DNA of 41,988 nucleotides from DATLGB01 sp035540675 (GTDB lineage Bacteria; Actinomycetota; Thermoleophilia; Solirubrobacterales; Solirubrobacteraceae). The DNA lies in the NCBI GenBank assembly GCA_035540675.1, contig DATLGB010000202.1, positions 1 to 41,988 of the forward strand, in the 5' to 3' direction. Under the pieces are notes generated by a model, which ran no database searches, was not told the DNA's origin, and saw only the letters and a program-made list of their open reading frames with translations. The number at the start of each line of letters is the position of its first letter. Position 1 is the stretch's first letter. The translations under genes were made by a program, and so were the position numbers. Shown one piece after another: positions 23,503-31,035 of the stretch.

Positions 23503-24444
23503 GTGCACGTCGAGGCCGCGACCCGGCCGCTCGGCCGCACGCGCGGCGCGGCCGGAGTGCTGTGGCGCTTCTCGCGCCCGCACACGATCGTCGGGTCGGC
23601 GCTGTCGGTCGTCGGGATCTTCGCGATCGCCGCCGACCGGCTCGGGCCGCTGCCGCCGGGGGAGGCGGCGTTCCACCTCGCGTGGACGCTGGTGGCGGCG
23701 CTCGCGGTCAACCTCTACATCGTCGGCCTCAACCAGCTCGAGGACGTCGAGATCGACCGCATCAACAAGCCCGGGCTGCCGCTGGCCGCCGGCGACCTGT
23801 CGCCCGCCGCGGGCCGGGCGATCGTCGCCGGCGCCGGCGTGCTGCCGGTGCTGCTGGCGCTCACGCAGGGCCCGATCGAGACGGTCGCCGTGCTCACGGC
23901 GCTGGCGATCGGCACGGCCTACTCGTCGCCGCCGCTGCGGCTCAAGCGCTTCCCCATGGCGGCGTCGGCGTCGATCTCCGTCGTGCGCGCGCTCGTGGTC
24001 AACCTCGGCGTCTACCTGCACTTCGCGGCCGCGTTCGGCGGCGGGACCGAGGTCGCGCCGGCGGTGTGGGCACTGACGCTGTTCGTGCTTCCGTTCTCGT
24101 TCGCGATCGCGGTGCTCAAGGACGTGCCCGACGCCGAGGGCGACCGCCGCTACCGCATCCTCACGTTCACGGTGCGCCTGGGGGCCCGGCGAGCGTTCCG
24201 CATGGGACTGGCCGCGCTGACCGTCGCCTACCTGGGCATGGCGGTGCTCGGGCCGCTGCTCGTGCCGGCCGCGCATCCCGCCGTGCTCGCCGGGACGCAC
24301 CTGGCCGCGCTCGGCCTGCTGTGGTGGTGGGCGCGGGCAGTCGACGTCCGCGACCGAGCCGGCTTCACGCGCTTCTACATGCGCGTCTGGGTGCTGTTCT
24401 TCTGCGAGTACGTCGCCGTGCCGGCGGCGGTGCTGCTCGGCTAG
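23503..24444 (+). CDS. Homogentisate phytyltransferase-like prenyltransferase (VTE2/HPT-like, UbiA superfamily)
   Basis: A 313-residue polytopic membrane protein with about eight to nine hydrophobic helices. Both Asp-rich prenyl-diphosphate/Mg motifs have the homogentisate-prenyltransferase form: GLNQLEDVEIDRINKPGLPL (N77, D81, D85) and LKDVPDAEGDRRYRI (D207, D210, D214). The N-terminal WRFSRPHTIVGSALS is also typical of HPT rather than of MenA or UbiA. The expected reaction is decarboxylative prenylation of homogentisate with phytyl or geranylgeranyl diphosphate. The start is a GTG 2 bases after the methyltransferase stop. The terminal TAG doubles as the start of a TAGCGT element for the next gene. 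The donor chain cannot be told from sequence. Confidence 0.88.
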   Translation: MHVEAATRPLGRTRGAAGVLWRFSRPHTIVGSALSVVGIFAIAADRLGPLPPGEAAFHLAWTLVAALAVNLYIVGLNQLEDVEIDRINKPGLPLAAGDLSPAAGRAIVAGAGVLPVLLALTQGPIETVAVLTALAIGTAYSSPPLRLKRFPMAASASISVVRALVVNLGVYLHFAAAFGGGTEVAPAVWALTLFVLPFSFAIAVLKDVPDAEGDRRYRILTFTVRLGARRAFRMGLAALTVAYLGMAVLGPLLVPAAHPAVLAGTHLAALGLLWWWARAVDVRDRAGFTRFYMRVWVLFFCEYVAVPAAVLLG

Positions 24445-24447
24445 CGT
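24442..24447 (+). promoter_or_regulatory. -10-like TAGCGT overlapping the prenyltransferase stop
   Basis: The TAG stop of the prenyltransferase gene forms the first half of TAGCGT, 9 bases before the ATG at 24457. This would allow independent leaderless expression of the BioD-like gene. Confidence 0.35.
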
Positions 24448-24456
24448 TCCGGCGCG

Positions 24457-25635
24457 ATGCGCGGACTGCTGGTGGTGGGGGCGACGCACGGCGCGGGCGA
24501 GGGCGCCGTCGCCGCCTCGCTCGGGGCGGTTCTGCGGCGCGCGGGCGAACCCGCGTCGGTGGTGCGGGCGGTGGCGCTCGGCGACCGCGACGCCGAGGGG
24601 CTGCACGCGTTCGCGGCCGTGGCGACGCCCGCCGTGGCGGCCCGTCACGCCGGCCGCGAGCTAGACCCGGCCGAGCTCGCGTCACAGTTGCGCGCGACCG
24701 ACGGCGTGCTCGTGGGCGCGTTGCCGGGCGGCCTGCTGGCGGCGCTGACGCCGCGCTTCACGGTGCGCGACCTGGCCGCCGAGCTCGGGCTGCCGCTGGT
24801 GATCGCCGTGACGGCGTCGCCCGACGCGCTCAACCTCGTGCGGCTGACGACGGCCGCGGCGCGCGCGGCGCGGCTCGGCGTGGCGGCGGTCGTGCTCACC
24901 GGCTGGCCCGACCCACCCGACCGCGTGCTGCTCGACGAGCGCCGGCTGCTGCAGGAGACGGCCGGCGTGACCGTGCTGACGCTGCCCGCGTCGCCCGGGG
25001 CGCGCGCCGACGCGATCCGCGACTGGCCCGTCGCGGACTGGATCGCCGAGCCGCCGGCGGCCGAGCCCGCGCCGGCCGCTCCCGCTGCGGCCCCGGCCGC
25101 CGCCCCCGCCGCGGCGCGGCCCGCCGGCGAGCTCGTCCTCGAGCCGTACACGGCCTGGGCCGAGCGGCCGGTCGGCGACCCCCGCTCGACCCCGCGGCCC
25201 AAGATCATGGAGGCGCTGCTCGAGATCGTCGCGGCGGAGGGGCCGATGCGCGCCACGCGCGCCTACGCGCTCTACAACCGCGCGAGCGGCGGCAAGAAGC
25301 TGACGACGATCGCGCGCGCCCCACTGTCGAGCGCGATCTACTGGCTCGCGCAGGAGCGCAAGCTGCTGCTCATCCGCCGCGACGAGATCCCGTGGCAGGA
25401 CGACGACGTCGTCCGCGCGCTCGACCACCCGCCGGTGCGCGTCCGCGAGCTCGGCCCGCGCACGCTCGAGGAGGTCCCGCTCGACGAGATCGCCGAGCTG
25501 ATGCGCCGGCTGCGCGACGTCCGCGGCGCGCGCGGCGACGACGAGCTCAAGCGCGGCGTGCTGTCGACCTACGGGCTCGTGCGGCTGACCACGCGCGCCG
25601 ACGAGTACCTGGGGCTGGCGATCGCGCTGATGTAG
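24457..25635 (+). CDS. Degenerate BioD-like P-loop protein fused to a winged-helix-like domain
   Basis: A 392-residue two-domain protein. The N-terminal 195 residues follow the dethiobiotin synthetase/AAA_26 fold (MRGLLVVGATHGAGEGAVAA, DGVLVGALPGGL, LPLVIAVTASPDALN). However, the P-loop Lys and Thr are replaced (GAGEGA at 12-17 instead of GxGKT), so ATP hydrolysis is unlikely. A Pro/Ala-rich linker (about 198-218) leads to a helical or winged-helix domain (IMEALLEIVAAEGPMRATRA, APLSSAIYWLAQERKLLLIR) ending near YGLVRLTTRADEYLGLAIAL. This may bind DNA or protein. It is probably not a biotin enzyme. Its place after the prenyltransferase suggests co-regulation only. Function is unknown. Confidence 0.7.
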   Translation: MRGLLVVGATHGAGEGAVAASLGAVLRRAGEPASVVRAVALGDRDAEGLHAFAAVATPAVAARHAGRELDPAELASQLRATDGVLVGALPGGLLAALTPRFTVRDLAAELGLPLVIAVTASPDALNLVRLTTAAARAARLGVAAVVLTGWPDPPDRVLLDERRLLQETAGVTVLTLPASPGARADAIRDWPVADWIAEPPAAEPAPAAPAAAPAAAPAAARPAGELVLEPYTAWAERPVGDPRSTPRPKIMEALLEIVAAEGPMRATRAYALYNRASGGKKLTTIARAPLSSAIYWLAQERKLLLIRRDEIPWQDDDVVRALDHPPVRVRELGPRTLEEVPLDEIAELMRRLRDVRGARGDDELKRGVLSTYGLVRLTTRADEYLGLAIALM

Positions 25636-25730
25636 GGCGCTGGTCCGGTGCGCCGACCCGGCCTCCACCGGATGGGCTGGTGAGGGTGGGCTCCGGCGGG
25701 TGCACGAGACGAGCCACGTCACCGTTCAGG

Positions 25731-25833
25731 CCGACGTGGCAAGCATTCGGCACCCGTAGCACCCGTTTCGCTTGCCACGTCGGACCTGGCAAGCATTCGG
25801 CACCCGTAGCGCCCGTTTTGCTTGCCACGTCGG
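25731..25833. repeat. Two tandem 50-bp hairpin repeats in a convergent gap
   Basis: Copy 1 (25731-25783) has perfect 14-bp arms CCGACGTGGCAAGC and GCTTGCCACGTCGG around a 25-base loop (attcggcacccgtagcaccc...). Copy 2 (25781-25833) shares the final three bases and differs at only a few positions in arm and loop. The period is 50 bases. It occupies the centre of the 254-base gap between two convergent genes. It may act as a bidirectional terminator or belong to an interspersed palindromic repeat family. The rest of the gap (25636-25730, 25834-25889) shows nothing recognisable. Confidence 0.85.
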
Positions 25834-25889
25834 CGCGCGGGCGGGGGTGGCACGGATCTTGCACGCGGGCGCCGGCCGCCGCGCGACCT

Positions 25890-27320
25890 TCAGTCGTTCG
25901 GCTGCTCCTCGCCGACCGCCTCGGAGCCCTCGCCCGGGTCCGGCGCGACGCCCGACGGGCGGACGATCAGCTCCTGGTGCATCGTCATCGGGTGCAGGTA
26001 GCAGAACATCTGGTAGGTGCCGGGGACGGTGAAGCGGCGCCGGTACCTGCGCCCGCCCATGAGCGTCGGCGAGCCCATCGCGCGCGGGCCGTTGGCCAGC
26101 GAGACCTTGTGCGGGATGACGTCCTGGAAGCGCCAGGTGACCGTCGTGCCGGCGGGCACCGACATTCGGACCGGGCGGAAGATCGACGTCACGCGCACGA
26201 GCGGCCGGGCGTCCTCGCCGTAGAAGTGCACCTTGCCCTTCGGGTGGTCGATGTCGGTCGGGACGCCGTTCTTCAGCGTGGTCAGCGGGACGCGCACGAC
26301 CGGCGGGCTCGGGCGGTGCGGCATGTCCGTCCCCTGCTCGCGCGCGTCGGCGGGCAGCGGCGCGCAGCGGTCGGTCGCGCGCGCCCGGCGGGCGGCCGCC
26401 GCGCCCTCGGCGACGTAGATGTGCCAGACGCCCATCACGCCCATGTGCGGGTGCTCGTTGTCGTAGGCCGCGGTCGCGCGCAGCACGTCGCCCCGGTGGA
26501 TGGCGATCCCGCTGCGCGACGTGAACCACGCCGTGTTCATCGGGCCGGGCTCGTGCAGGAACGGGCGCACCTTGTACATCACGTCGTCGGGCATCCCGTA
26601 CGACGGGTCGGAGCCCATCAGCCGCCGGCCGCGGCAGCGCGGCTGGCGCAGCGTGATGTTGTGCGCGCCGCCGTGCAGGTGGGCGCCGCCGGCGACGATC
26701 AGGCCGTCGGCCGGCACGTTCCACTCGTGCGTCTTGAGCTGGATCGAGCCAGGGCCGCCGCCGCCCGGCACCGACCAGCTCGGCTCGTTGCGGCAGTTGG
26801 TCACGCGCACCCAGTACGGGGTGACCGGCGCCAGCCGGCGCTTGGTCACCTCCATCGTCCACTCGACGAAGACCTTCTGCCGCTTGACCGAGTGGCTCAT
26901 CAGCATCGCCTGCATCTTCCAGACGTCCTTCGGGCGCGTCCGGTAGCCGTAGCCGGCCGGCAGGTCGAGCCTCTGGTCCTCCTCGCCGGTGCCGTAGAAC
27001 GGCTCGCCGAAGCGCGCCCCGCACTTCGGCTTGCGGTCGCCGGGGAAGCGGCCCTGGTTGATGAAGACGACGTGGTGGAGCATCACCCGCTGGATGCGGA
27101 CATGCCGGCCCTGCGCGTCGACCAGGCGGGCGTGCATCCTGGTGATGTAGCCGTCGACCCTCGGCGGGCGCACGATCACCTTCGGCCGCAGCGTCTCGAA
27201 CGACCCGTGGACGTACGGGCCCGACTTCGCCACCACCGTCCTCGCCTCCGCGGGAACGGCGAGGACCAGCAGCGCGGCCAGCGCGACGAGGACTCCGGCG
27301 GAGCGGCGGCAGGTTCTCAC
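25890..27320 (-). CDS. Exported copper protein: SURNod19/PHM-like region plus C-terminal cupredoxin
   Basis: A 476-residue exported protein. It has a signal peptide (basic n-region, then AGVLVALAALLVLAVPAEA). The middle region (about 45-310) resembles the SURNod19/copper type II monooxygenase-like fold: YITRMHARLVD, VMLHHVVFIN, GGAHLHGGAHNITL and NEHPHMGVMGVWHIYVAE, with several His pairs able to hold copper. The C-terminal domain (about 370-455) is a cupredoxin with type 1 copper ligands H404 (VIPHKV), C440 and H443 (FCYLHP) and M447. Electron transfer or copper handling outside the cell is likely. Actual oxygenase activity is unknown. The start is the GTG at 27318-27320, 7 bases after TAGGGT; an upstream GTG (27329) overlaps that hexamer. 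Confidence 0.75.
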   Translation of the reverse strand: MRTCRRSAGVLVALAALLVLAVPAEARTVVAKSGPYVHGSFETLRPKVIVRPPRVDGYITRMHARLVDAQGRHVRIQRVMLHHVVFINQGRFPGDRKPKCGARFGEPFYGTGEEDQRLDLPAGYGYRTRPKDVWKMQAMLMSHSVKRQKVFVEWTMEVTKRRLAPVTPYWVRVTNCRNEPSWSVPGGGGPGSIQLKTHEWNVPADGLIVAGGAHLHGGAHNITLRQPRCRGRRLMGSDPSYGMPDDVMYKVRPFLHEPGPMNTAWFTSRSGIAIHRGDVLRATAAYDNEHPHMGVMGVWHIYVAEGAAAARRARATDRCAPLPADAREQGTDMPHRPSPPVVRVPLTTLKNGVPTDIDHPKGKVHFYGEDARPLVRVTSIFRPVRMSVPAGTTVTWRFQDVIPHKVSLANGPRAMGSPTLMGGRRYRRRFTVPGTYQMFCYLHPMTMHQELIVRPSGVAPDPGEGSEAVGEEQPND

Positions 27321-27327
27321 CGGCGTC

Positions 27328-27333
27328 ACCCTA
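27328..27333 (-). promoter_or_regulatory. -10-like TAGGGT for the copper protein gene
   Basis: TAGGGT on the minus strand lies 7 bases before the GTG at 27320, with no Shine-Dalgarno. The upstream gene ends at 27360, so it may also be read through. Confidence 0.45.
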
Positions 27334-27359
27334 GGCGACCGCGCGGCGCGGGGGTGACC

Positions 27360-29318
27360 TCACGCGCACACGAGCGCGACCGTCATGTCGCCCGGCGCGC
27401 TCGATCCGCGGGTGGCGCCGACGTAGCGGTTCGTCCCGTCGCCGGAGGACAGCAGCCGCGTCGTGGCGCGGCGGCGGTCGCGGACGAAGATCCCGCGCGC
27501 GGCGTTGCACTTCGAGTCGCTGAGGTTCCACGCGTCGGAGGTGAACGCCACCCGCCGGCCGTCCGCCGAGATCGCCGGGTGCTCGGAGGACCCGGCGGCC
27601 GGCGGGCCGCCGGCGCCCGATGCGCGCGAGACGAGCTCGACGGCTCCGCTGCCGACGTCCGCGGCCCACACGCTCTTCTGCGACCCGCGCGCGTCGCGCG
27701 CCACGAAGGCGATCGAGCGCCCGTCGGCGCTCAGCGCCGGCTCGGACGCCGCCGCGTCGGCGTGCAGCGGCTGCCCGGGGCGCGGCGCCACCACCCGCAG
27801 CGCGCCGCGTCGCAAGTCGGCGGCCATCACGCGCGACGTCCGCTGCCCCGGCACGAGCGCGGTGAACGCGACGACGCCGCCGTCGGCCGACACCACCGGC
27901 TCGTACGCGTCGGCCGCGCCCGAGGAGACCGCGCGGGTGCGCCCGGTGCGCAGGTCGTGGCGGTAGACGAGCGCCGCGTCGGCGCCCGGCGCGGTGGCGC
28001 TGAAGACGACGTAGCGGCCGTCGCCGGAGAGCTGCGGGTCGGCGGGGCGCCCGATGCCGCGCAGCGACGGGCGCAGCCGCGCCGAGCGCCGCGTGCGCAG
28101 GTCGGTCGTCCAGACGTCGACGCGGCCGCTGCCGGACTCCGACGACTCGTAGGCGACGATCCGGCCGTCGGCCGAGATGGCCGGGTCGTAGGCCGACCGC
28201 GGCAGCCCGCCGACCGCGCCCGGCGGCGAGGCGATGACCGTCCTGCCACGCTCCACGTCGCGCACGAAGACCGCCATCTGGCCGTAGCGCTTGGCGAAGT
28301 TGAGGTTCCCCTCGGCGGACTCGAAGGCGACGAAGCGGCCGTCCGCCGACACCGCCGGGTTGTACGACGAGCGCGGCAGCGGCGGCCCGGCCGACGCGCC
28401 GACGGACACGAGGAACATGTCCGCGCGCGCGAGCGGGCGCCCGAGGACGTTGATCTCGCCGCGCGTCTTGGCGTCCGGCACGCGCGCCTCGTAGCTCTCC
28501 CAGACGACGCGCTTGCCGTCAGCGGAGAGCGCCGCGTTGTTGGAGTAGTTGGACGCCGTCGCCGCCGAGGCGCGCGGGTCCTCGAGCGGCGGCGGGCCGT
28601 TGTAGCGCGTCTGGCCGAGCCAGCGCGGCAGCTGGCGCAGCTGGCGGCCGAGCAGCCGCCGCGCCTGCGCCGGCGGCATCGACTGGCGGCGGACGCCCTC
28701 GGCCGCCGTCGCCTCGAGCGTCGCCCGCGCCGCGCGCTCGGCGTGCGCGGCCGAGCGCCCGTACAGGCGGCAGATCTGCACGGGCGACAGCTCGCTGCGG
28801 CGCAGCGCCTGGAAGTGCTCGCGGGTGGCGACGCCGAAGATGGCGGGCGCGTTGTCGGGCACCGCGTTCTGGTGCAGCGAGTGGAAGAACACGTGCTGAG
28901 CGAGGTGGCCCTGCGTGAGCGTGCGCAGCGCGCGGCGCTCGAGCAGCGCGAGCCGCTGCGGCCGTCGCAGGCGATGCTGCCACGGCGCGACGAGCGCGCG
29001 CGCCAGCGCCTCGGGCTGCCAGCCGCGCGAGCGCGCGAGGCCGGCGAGGTTGCGCGTGTCGTCGCGCAGCCACTGCCAGACCTTGCCGCGATCGATCCCG
29101 AGCAGCCGGTGCAGGCGCGTCTCGTCGTAGGGCAGCCAGTGCTGCATCACCCACTTCTCGCCCGGCAGCCAGTGCGGCGGCGCGCCCGGCGGCGCCTCGG
29201 AGTCCAGCGACTCGGTCTGCGGCTTGGCCGGCAGCTGCACCTGCGCGGCGGCGGGCCCGGCGGCGGCCAGCGCCGCCACGACGGCGGCGACGGCCGCCCA
29301 CGTCCTCCCCTGGGTCAT
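27360..29318 (-). CDS. Secreted TolB-like beta-propeller protein
   Basis: A 652-residue exported protein. The signal peptide spans about 1-25 (AAVAAVVAALAAAGPAAAQ). Residues about 40-240 are an Arg-rich helical domain (DETRLHRLLGIDRGKVWQWL, SELSPVQICRLYGRSAAHAE) that I do not recognise. From about 260 onward come PD40/TolB-type repeats, each with a variant of SADGRxVAFES: NNAALSADGKRVVWES, NPAVSADGRFVAFES, DPAISADGRIVAYES, DPQLSGDGRYVVFSA, EPVVSADGGVVAFTA, EPALSADGRSIAFVA and HPAISADGRRVAFTS. Seven repeats fit a closed propeller. A binding or sensing role outside the membrane is likely. The ATG at 29316-29318 is 6 bases after TAGCGT. The downstream copper protein is 39 bases away. Confidence 0.8.
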   Translation of the reverse strand: MTQGRTWAAVAAVVAALAAAGPAAAQVQLPAKPQTESLDSEAPPGAPPHWLPGEKWVMQHWLPYDETRLHRLLGIDRGKVWQWLRDDTRNLAGLARSRGWQPEALARALVAPWQHRLRRPQRLALLERRALRTLTQGHLAQHVFFHSLHQNAVPDNAPAIFGVATREHFQALRRSELSPVQICRLYGRSAAHAERAARATLEATAAEGVRRQSMPPAQARRLLGRQLRQLPRWLGQTRYNGPPPLEDPRASAATASNYSNNAALSADGKRVVWESYEARVPDAKTRGEINVLGRPLARADMFLVSVGASAGPPLPRSSYNPAVSADGRFVAFESAEGNLNFAKRYGQMAVFVRDVERGRTVIASPPGAVGGLPRSAYDPAISADGRIVAYESSESGSGRVDVWTTDLRTRRSARLRPSLRGIGRPADPQLSGDGRYVVFSATAPGADAALVYRHDLRTGRTRAVSSGAADAYEPVVSADGGVVAFTALVPGQRTSRVMAADLRRGALRVVAPRPGQPLHADAAASEPALSADGRSIAFVARDARGSQKSVWAADVGSGAVELVSRASGAGGPPAAGSSEHPAISADGRRVAFTSDAWNLSDSKCNAARGIFVRDRRRATTRLLSSGDGTNRYVGATRGSSAPGDMTVALVCA

Positions 29319-29324
29319 GGGCGG

Positions 29325-29330
29325 ACGCTA
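29325..29330 (-). promoter_or_regulatory. -10-like TAGCGT for the TolB-like gene
   Basis: TAGCGT on the minus strand lies 6 bases before the ATG ending at 29318. No Shine-Dalgarno. Confidence 0.45.
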
Positions 29331-29336
29331 CCGGGG

Positions 29337-29636
29337 CTATCCGACGACGTCGAAGTGCGTCACCGTCGTCTCGCGGTCGACGAGGAAGCGGTCGTCCTCC
29401 GGATAGAAGACCGCCCGCTCGATGTCTTCGCCGGCGAAGCCGCGGATCACGTCGAGCGAGTCCCAGAACGACAGCGTCACGAACTCCGTGCGGTCGCCGT
29501 GGTCGCGCCGCAGGATGTACGCGCCGCGGTTGCCGGGCGTGCCGCGGTAACCGGGCATCCCCGTCTGCTGCAGGTAGTCCACGTAGGCGTTGGCGTCGTC
29601 GCGGCGCGTCCAGCCGCGCCAGGTGCGGGCGATCAC
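29337..29636 (-). CDS. ABM-fold (antibiotic biosynthesis monooxygenase-like) small protein
   Basis: A 99-residue protein with the dimeric alpha-beta barrel look of small ABM or DUF proteins: VIARTWRGWTRRDDANAYVD, then YILRRDHGDRTEFVTLSFWD and VFYPEDDRFLVDRETTVTHF. No metal or flavin site is visible, and the family often handles haem or aromatic substrates without cofactors. The start is the GTG at 29634-29636, with GAGAGG about 8 bases upstream, so unlike many neighbours it has a genuine Shine-Dalgarno. A TAGGGT hexamer (29672-29677) would give a leader of about 30 bases. Function is not specified. Confidence 0.7.
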   Translation of the reverse strand: MIARTWRGWTRRDDANAYVDYLQQTGMPGYRGTPGNRGAYILRRDHGDRTEFVTLSFWDSLDVIRGFAGEDIERAVFYPEDDRFLVDRETTVTHFDVVG

Positions 29637-29671
29637 GGAAATTCCTCTCGGTCGAGCGCTGACGCGCCACG

Positions 29672-29711
29672 ACCCTACCCCGCCCAAGTGCAGGAAAGAG
29701 CCGCTTCCTGC
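29672..29711 (-). promoter_or_regulatory. Promoter and upstream inverted repeat of the ABM-like gene
   Basis: TAGGGT (29672-29677, minus strand) is the probable -10. Just upstream lies an inverted repeat GCAGGAA...TTCCTGC (29690-29711, 8-base loop) covering the expected -35 area. It could be a repressor site, or a hairpin with no role. Confidence 0.35.
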
Positions 29712-29750
29712 GGCAACGGCGCTACGTGCGTCGGCGCGCCTCGCCCGCGC

Positions 29751-29795
29751 GTGATGGCGCCTTTGTTCCGCTATGCGTGCCTAAAGCGCCATCAC
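29751..29795. terminator. Long-loop hairpin downstream of the glycosyltransferase gene
   Basis: Perfect 10-bp arms GTGATGGCGC and GCGCCATCAC, extended by TTT/AAA after a bulge, enclose about 25 bases. It lies 34 bases past the stop of the glycosyltransferase gene and upstream of the next gene, so termination is a reasonable role. Its layout resembles that of the repeats at 25731-25833, but the sequence differs. Confidence 0.5.
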
Positions 29796-29828
29796 CCGCC
29801 CGCGGCGGCGGTCGCCAAACCGGACCGC

Positions 29829-31025
29829 TCAGTGCGCCACGAGCCGCGGCGTCGCCAGCCCGCGGTAGACCTCGAGCGTCTGGCGCGCGACGTCGGCCCA
29901 GTCGAAGCGCAGCACGTGCTCGGAGGCCTCGGTGACCAGCCGGTCGCGCAGGGCGTCGTCGGTGAGCACGCGCTCGACCATCCGCGCGAGCGACTTCGGG
30001 TCGCGCGAGCGGAAGCGCAGGCCGACGTCGTGGTTGGGGACGACCTCGCGCAGCCCGCCGGTGTCGGCGACGATGCACGGGCAGCCGGAGGCCATGGCCT
30101 CGAGGGCGACGATCCCGAACGGCTCGTAGATCGACGGGACCACGCAGAGGTCGGCGATGCGGTAGAGCGAGTGCAGGACGTCGTCGCCGATCCAGCCCAT
30201 GAACGTCCCGTGCTCCATCAGGCCGAGCTTGGCCGCCTGCTTCTTGAGCTCGGCCTCGTGCGTGCCGGAGCCGGCGACGAGGAAGCGGACGTCGCCGAGG
30301 CGCTCGATCAGCGACGGCAGCGCGTCGAGCGCGATCTGGAAGCCCTTCTCGTAGACCAGGCGGCCGATCAGCAGGATCAGCCGCTCGTCCGGCGCGGCGA
30401 AGCGCGCGCGCAGCGCGTCGAGGTCGTCGACGGCGACGAGGTCCTCGGGGTCGATGCCGTTCGGGATGACGGCGACGCGCGCCTCGTCGATGCCGAACAC
30501 GTCGGCGACGTGGCCGCGCATGTAGTGCGAGCAGGTGATGACGCCGTGGGCGCGCTTGGCCATCCGGGTCTCGATGCGGTGGATGTAGGACTGCGGGTGC
30601 TTGCCGACCCAGCCCTGGTGGCGGCCGAACTCGGTGGCGTGGATCGTCGTCAGGTACGGCACGCCGAGCTTGCCGGCCAGCGACTCGCACGCCTTCGCGA
30701 CCAGCCAGTCGTGCCCGTGGACGAGGTCGAACTCGAAGCGCCGGCCGAGCTTGGCGCCCGCCGCGCGCATGTGGGTGTTCATGTCGCGCACCCAGTCCAC
30801 GAAGCGCTCGAGGTCGTCCTTGGGGAACGGCGGCTCCTCGACGCGGTGCACGATGACTCCCGCGCGATCCTCCTCGGAGGGGTGCTCGCGCGCGCCGCGC
30901 GTGAGCACGTGCACCTCGACCCCCTCGCGCACCAGCCCCTCCGCCAGCTTGCGGACGTGGCGCCCGAGCCCGCCCTCCACGATCGGCGGGTACTCCCACG
31001 AGACGATCAGCACGCGCGGCACCAT
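29829..31025 (-). CDS. GT4 glycosyltransferase, glycogen synthase/GlgM-like
   Basis: A 398-residue retaining glycosyltransferase of family 4 with a GT-B fold. The N-terminal glycine loop EYPPIVEGGLGRHV, the acceptor-side HGHDWL and TIHATEFGRHQGW, the phosphate-binding GRLVYEKGF and the EX7E motif E301-E309 (EPFGIVALE) are all present. This resembles the actinobacterial GlgA/GlgM enzymes that make glycogen or maltose-1-phosphate from a nucleotide sugar. The gene starts 21 bases after the treY stop, so it is the last gene of a trehalose-glycogen operon. It would make the alpha-glucan the others convert. The ATG (31023-31025) is followed directly by GTG as an alternative start. A TAGGCT element lies 10 bases upstream. 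Confidence 0.85.
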   Translation of the reverse strand: MVPRVLIVSWEYPPIVEGGLGRHVRKLAEGLVREGVEVHVLTRGAREHPSEEDRAGVIVHRVEEPPFPKDDLERFVDWVRDMNTHMRAAGAKLGRRFEFDLVHGHDWLVAKACESLAGKLGVPYLTTIHATEFGRHQGWVGKHPQSYIHRIETRMAKRAHGVITCSHYMRGHVADVFGIDEARVAVIPNGIDPEDLVAVDDLDALRARFAAPDERLILLIGRLVYEKGFQIALDALPSLIERLGDVRFLVAGSGTHEAELKKQAAKLGLMEHGTFMGWIGDDVLHSLYRIADLCVVPSIYEPFGIVALEAMASGCPCIVADTGGLREVVPNHDVGLRFRSRDPKSLARMVERVLTDDALRDRLVTEASEHVLRFDWADVARQTLEVYRGLATPRLVAH

Positions 31026-31035
31026 GGGGCGCCGG

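Noticed and set aside
23503..24444. Menaquinone or ubiquinone prenyltransferase (MenA/UbiA)
   Set aside because: The NQLEDVEID and KDVPDAEGD motif forms and the FSRPHTIVG opening fit homogentisate prenyltransferases better, and the neighbours are tocopherol-pathway enzymes.
24457..25635. Dethiobiotin synthetase (bioD)
   Set aside because: The P-loop Lys and Thr are missing, the protein has an extra C-terminal domain, and no other biotin gene is in the window.
25731..25833. CRISPR array
   Set aside because: Only two units exist, they are palindromic with conserved loops rather than variable spacers, and no cas gene is present.
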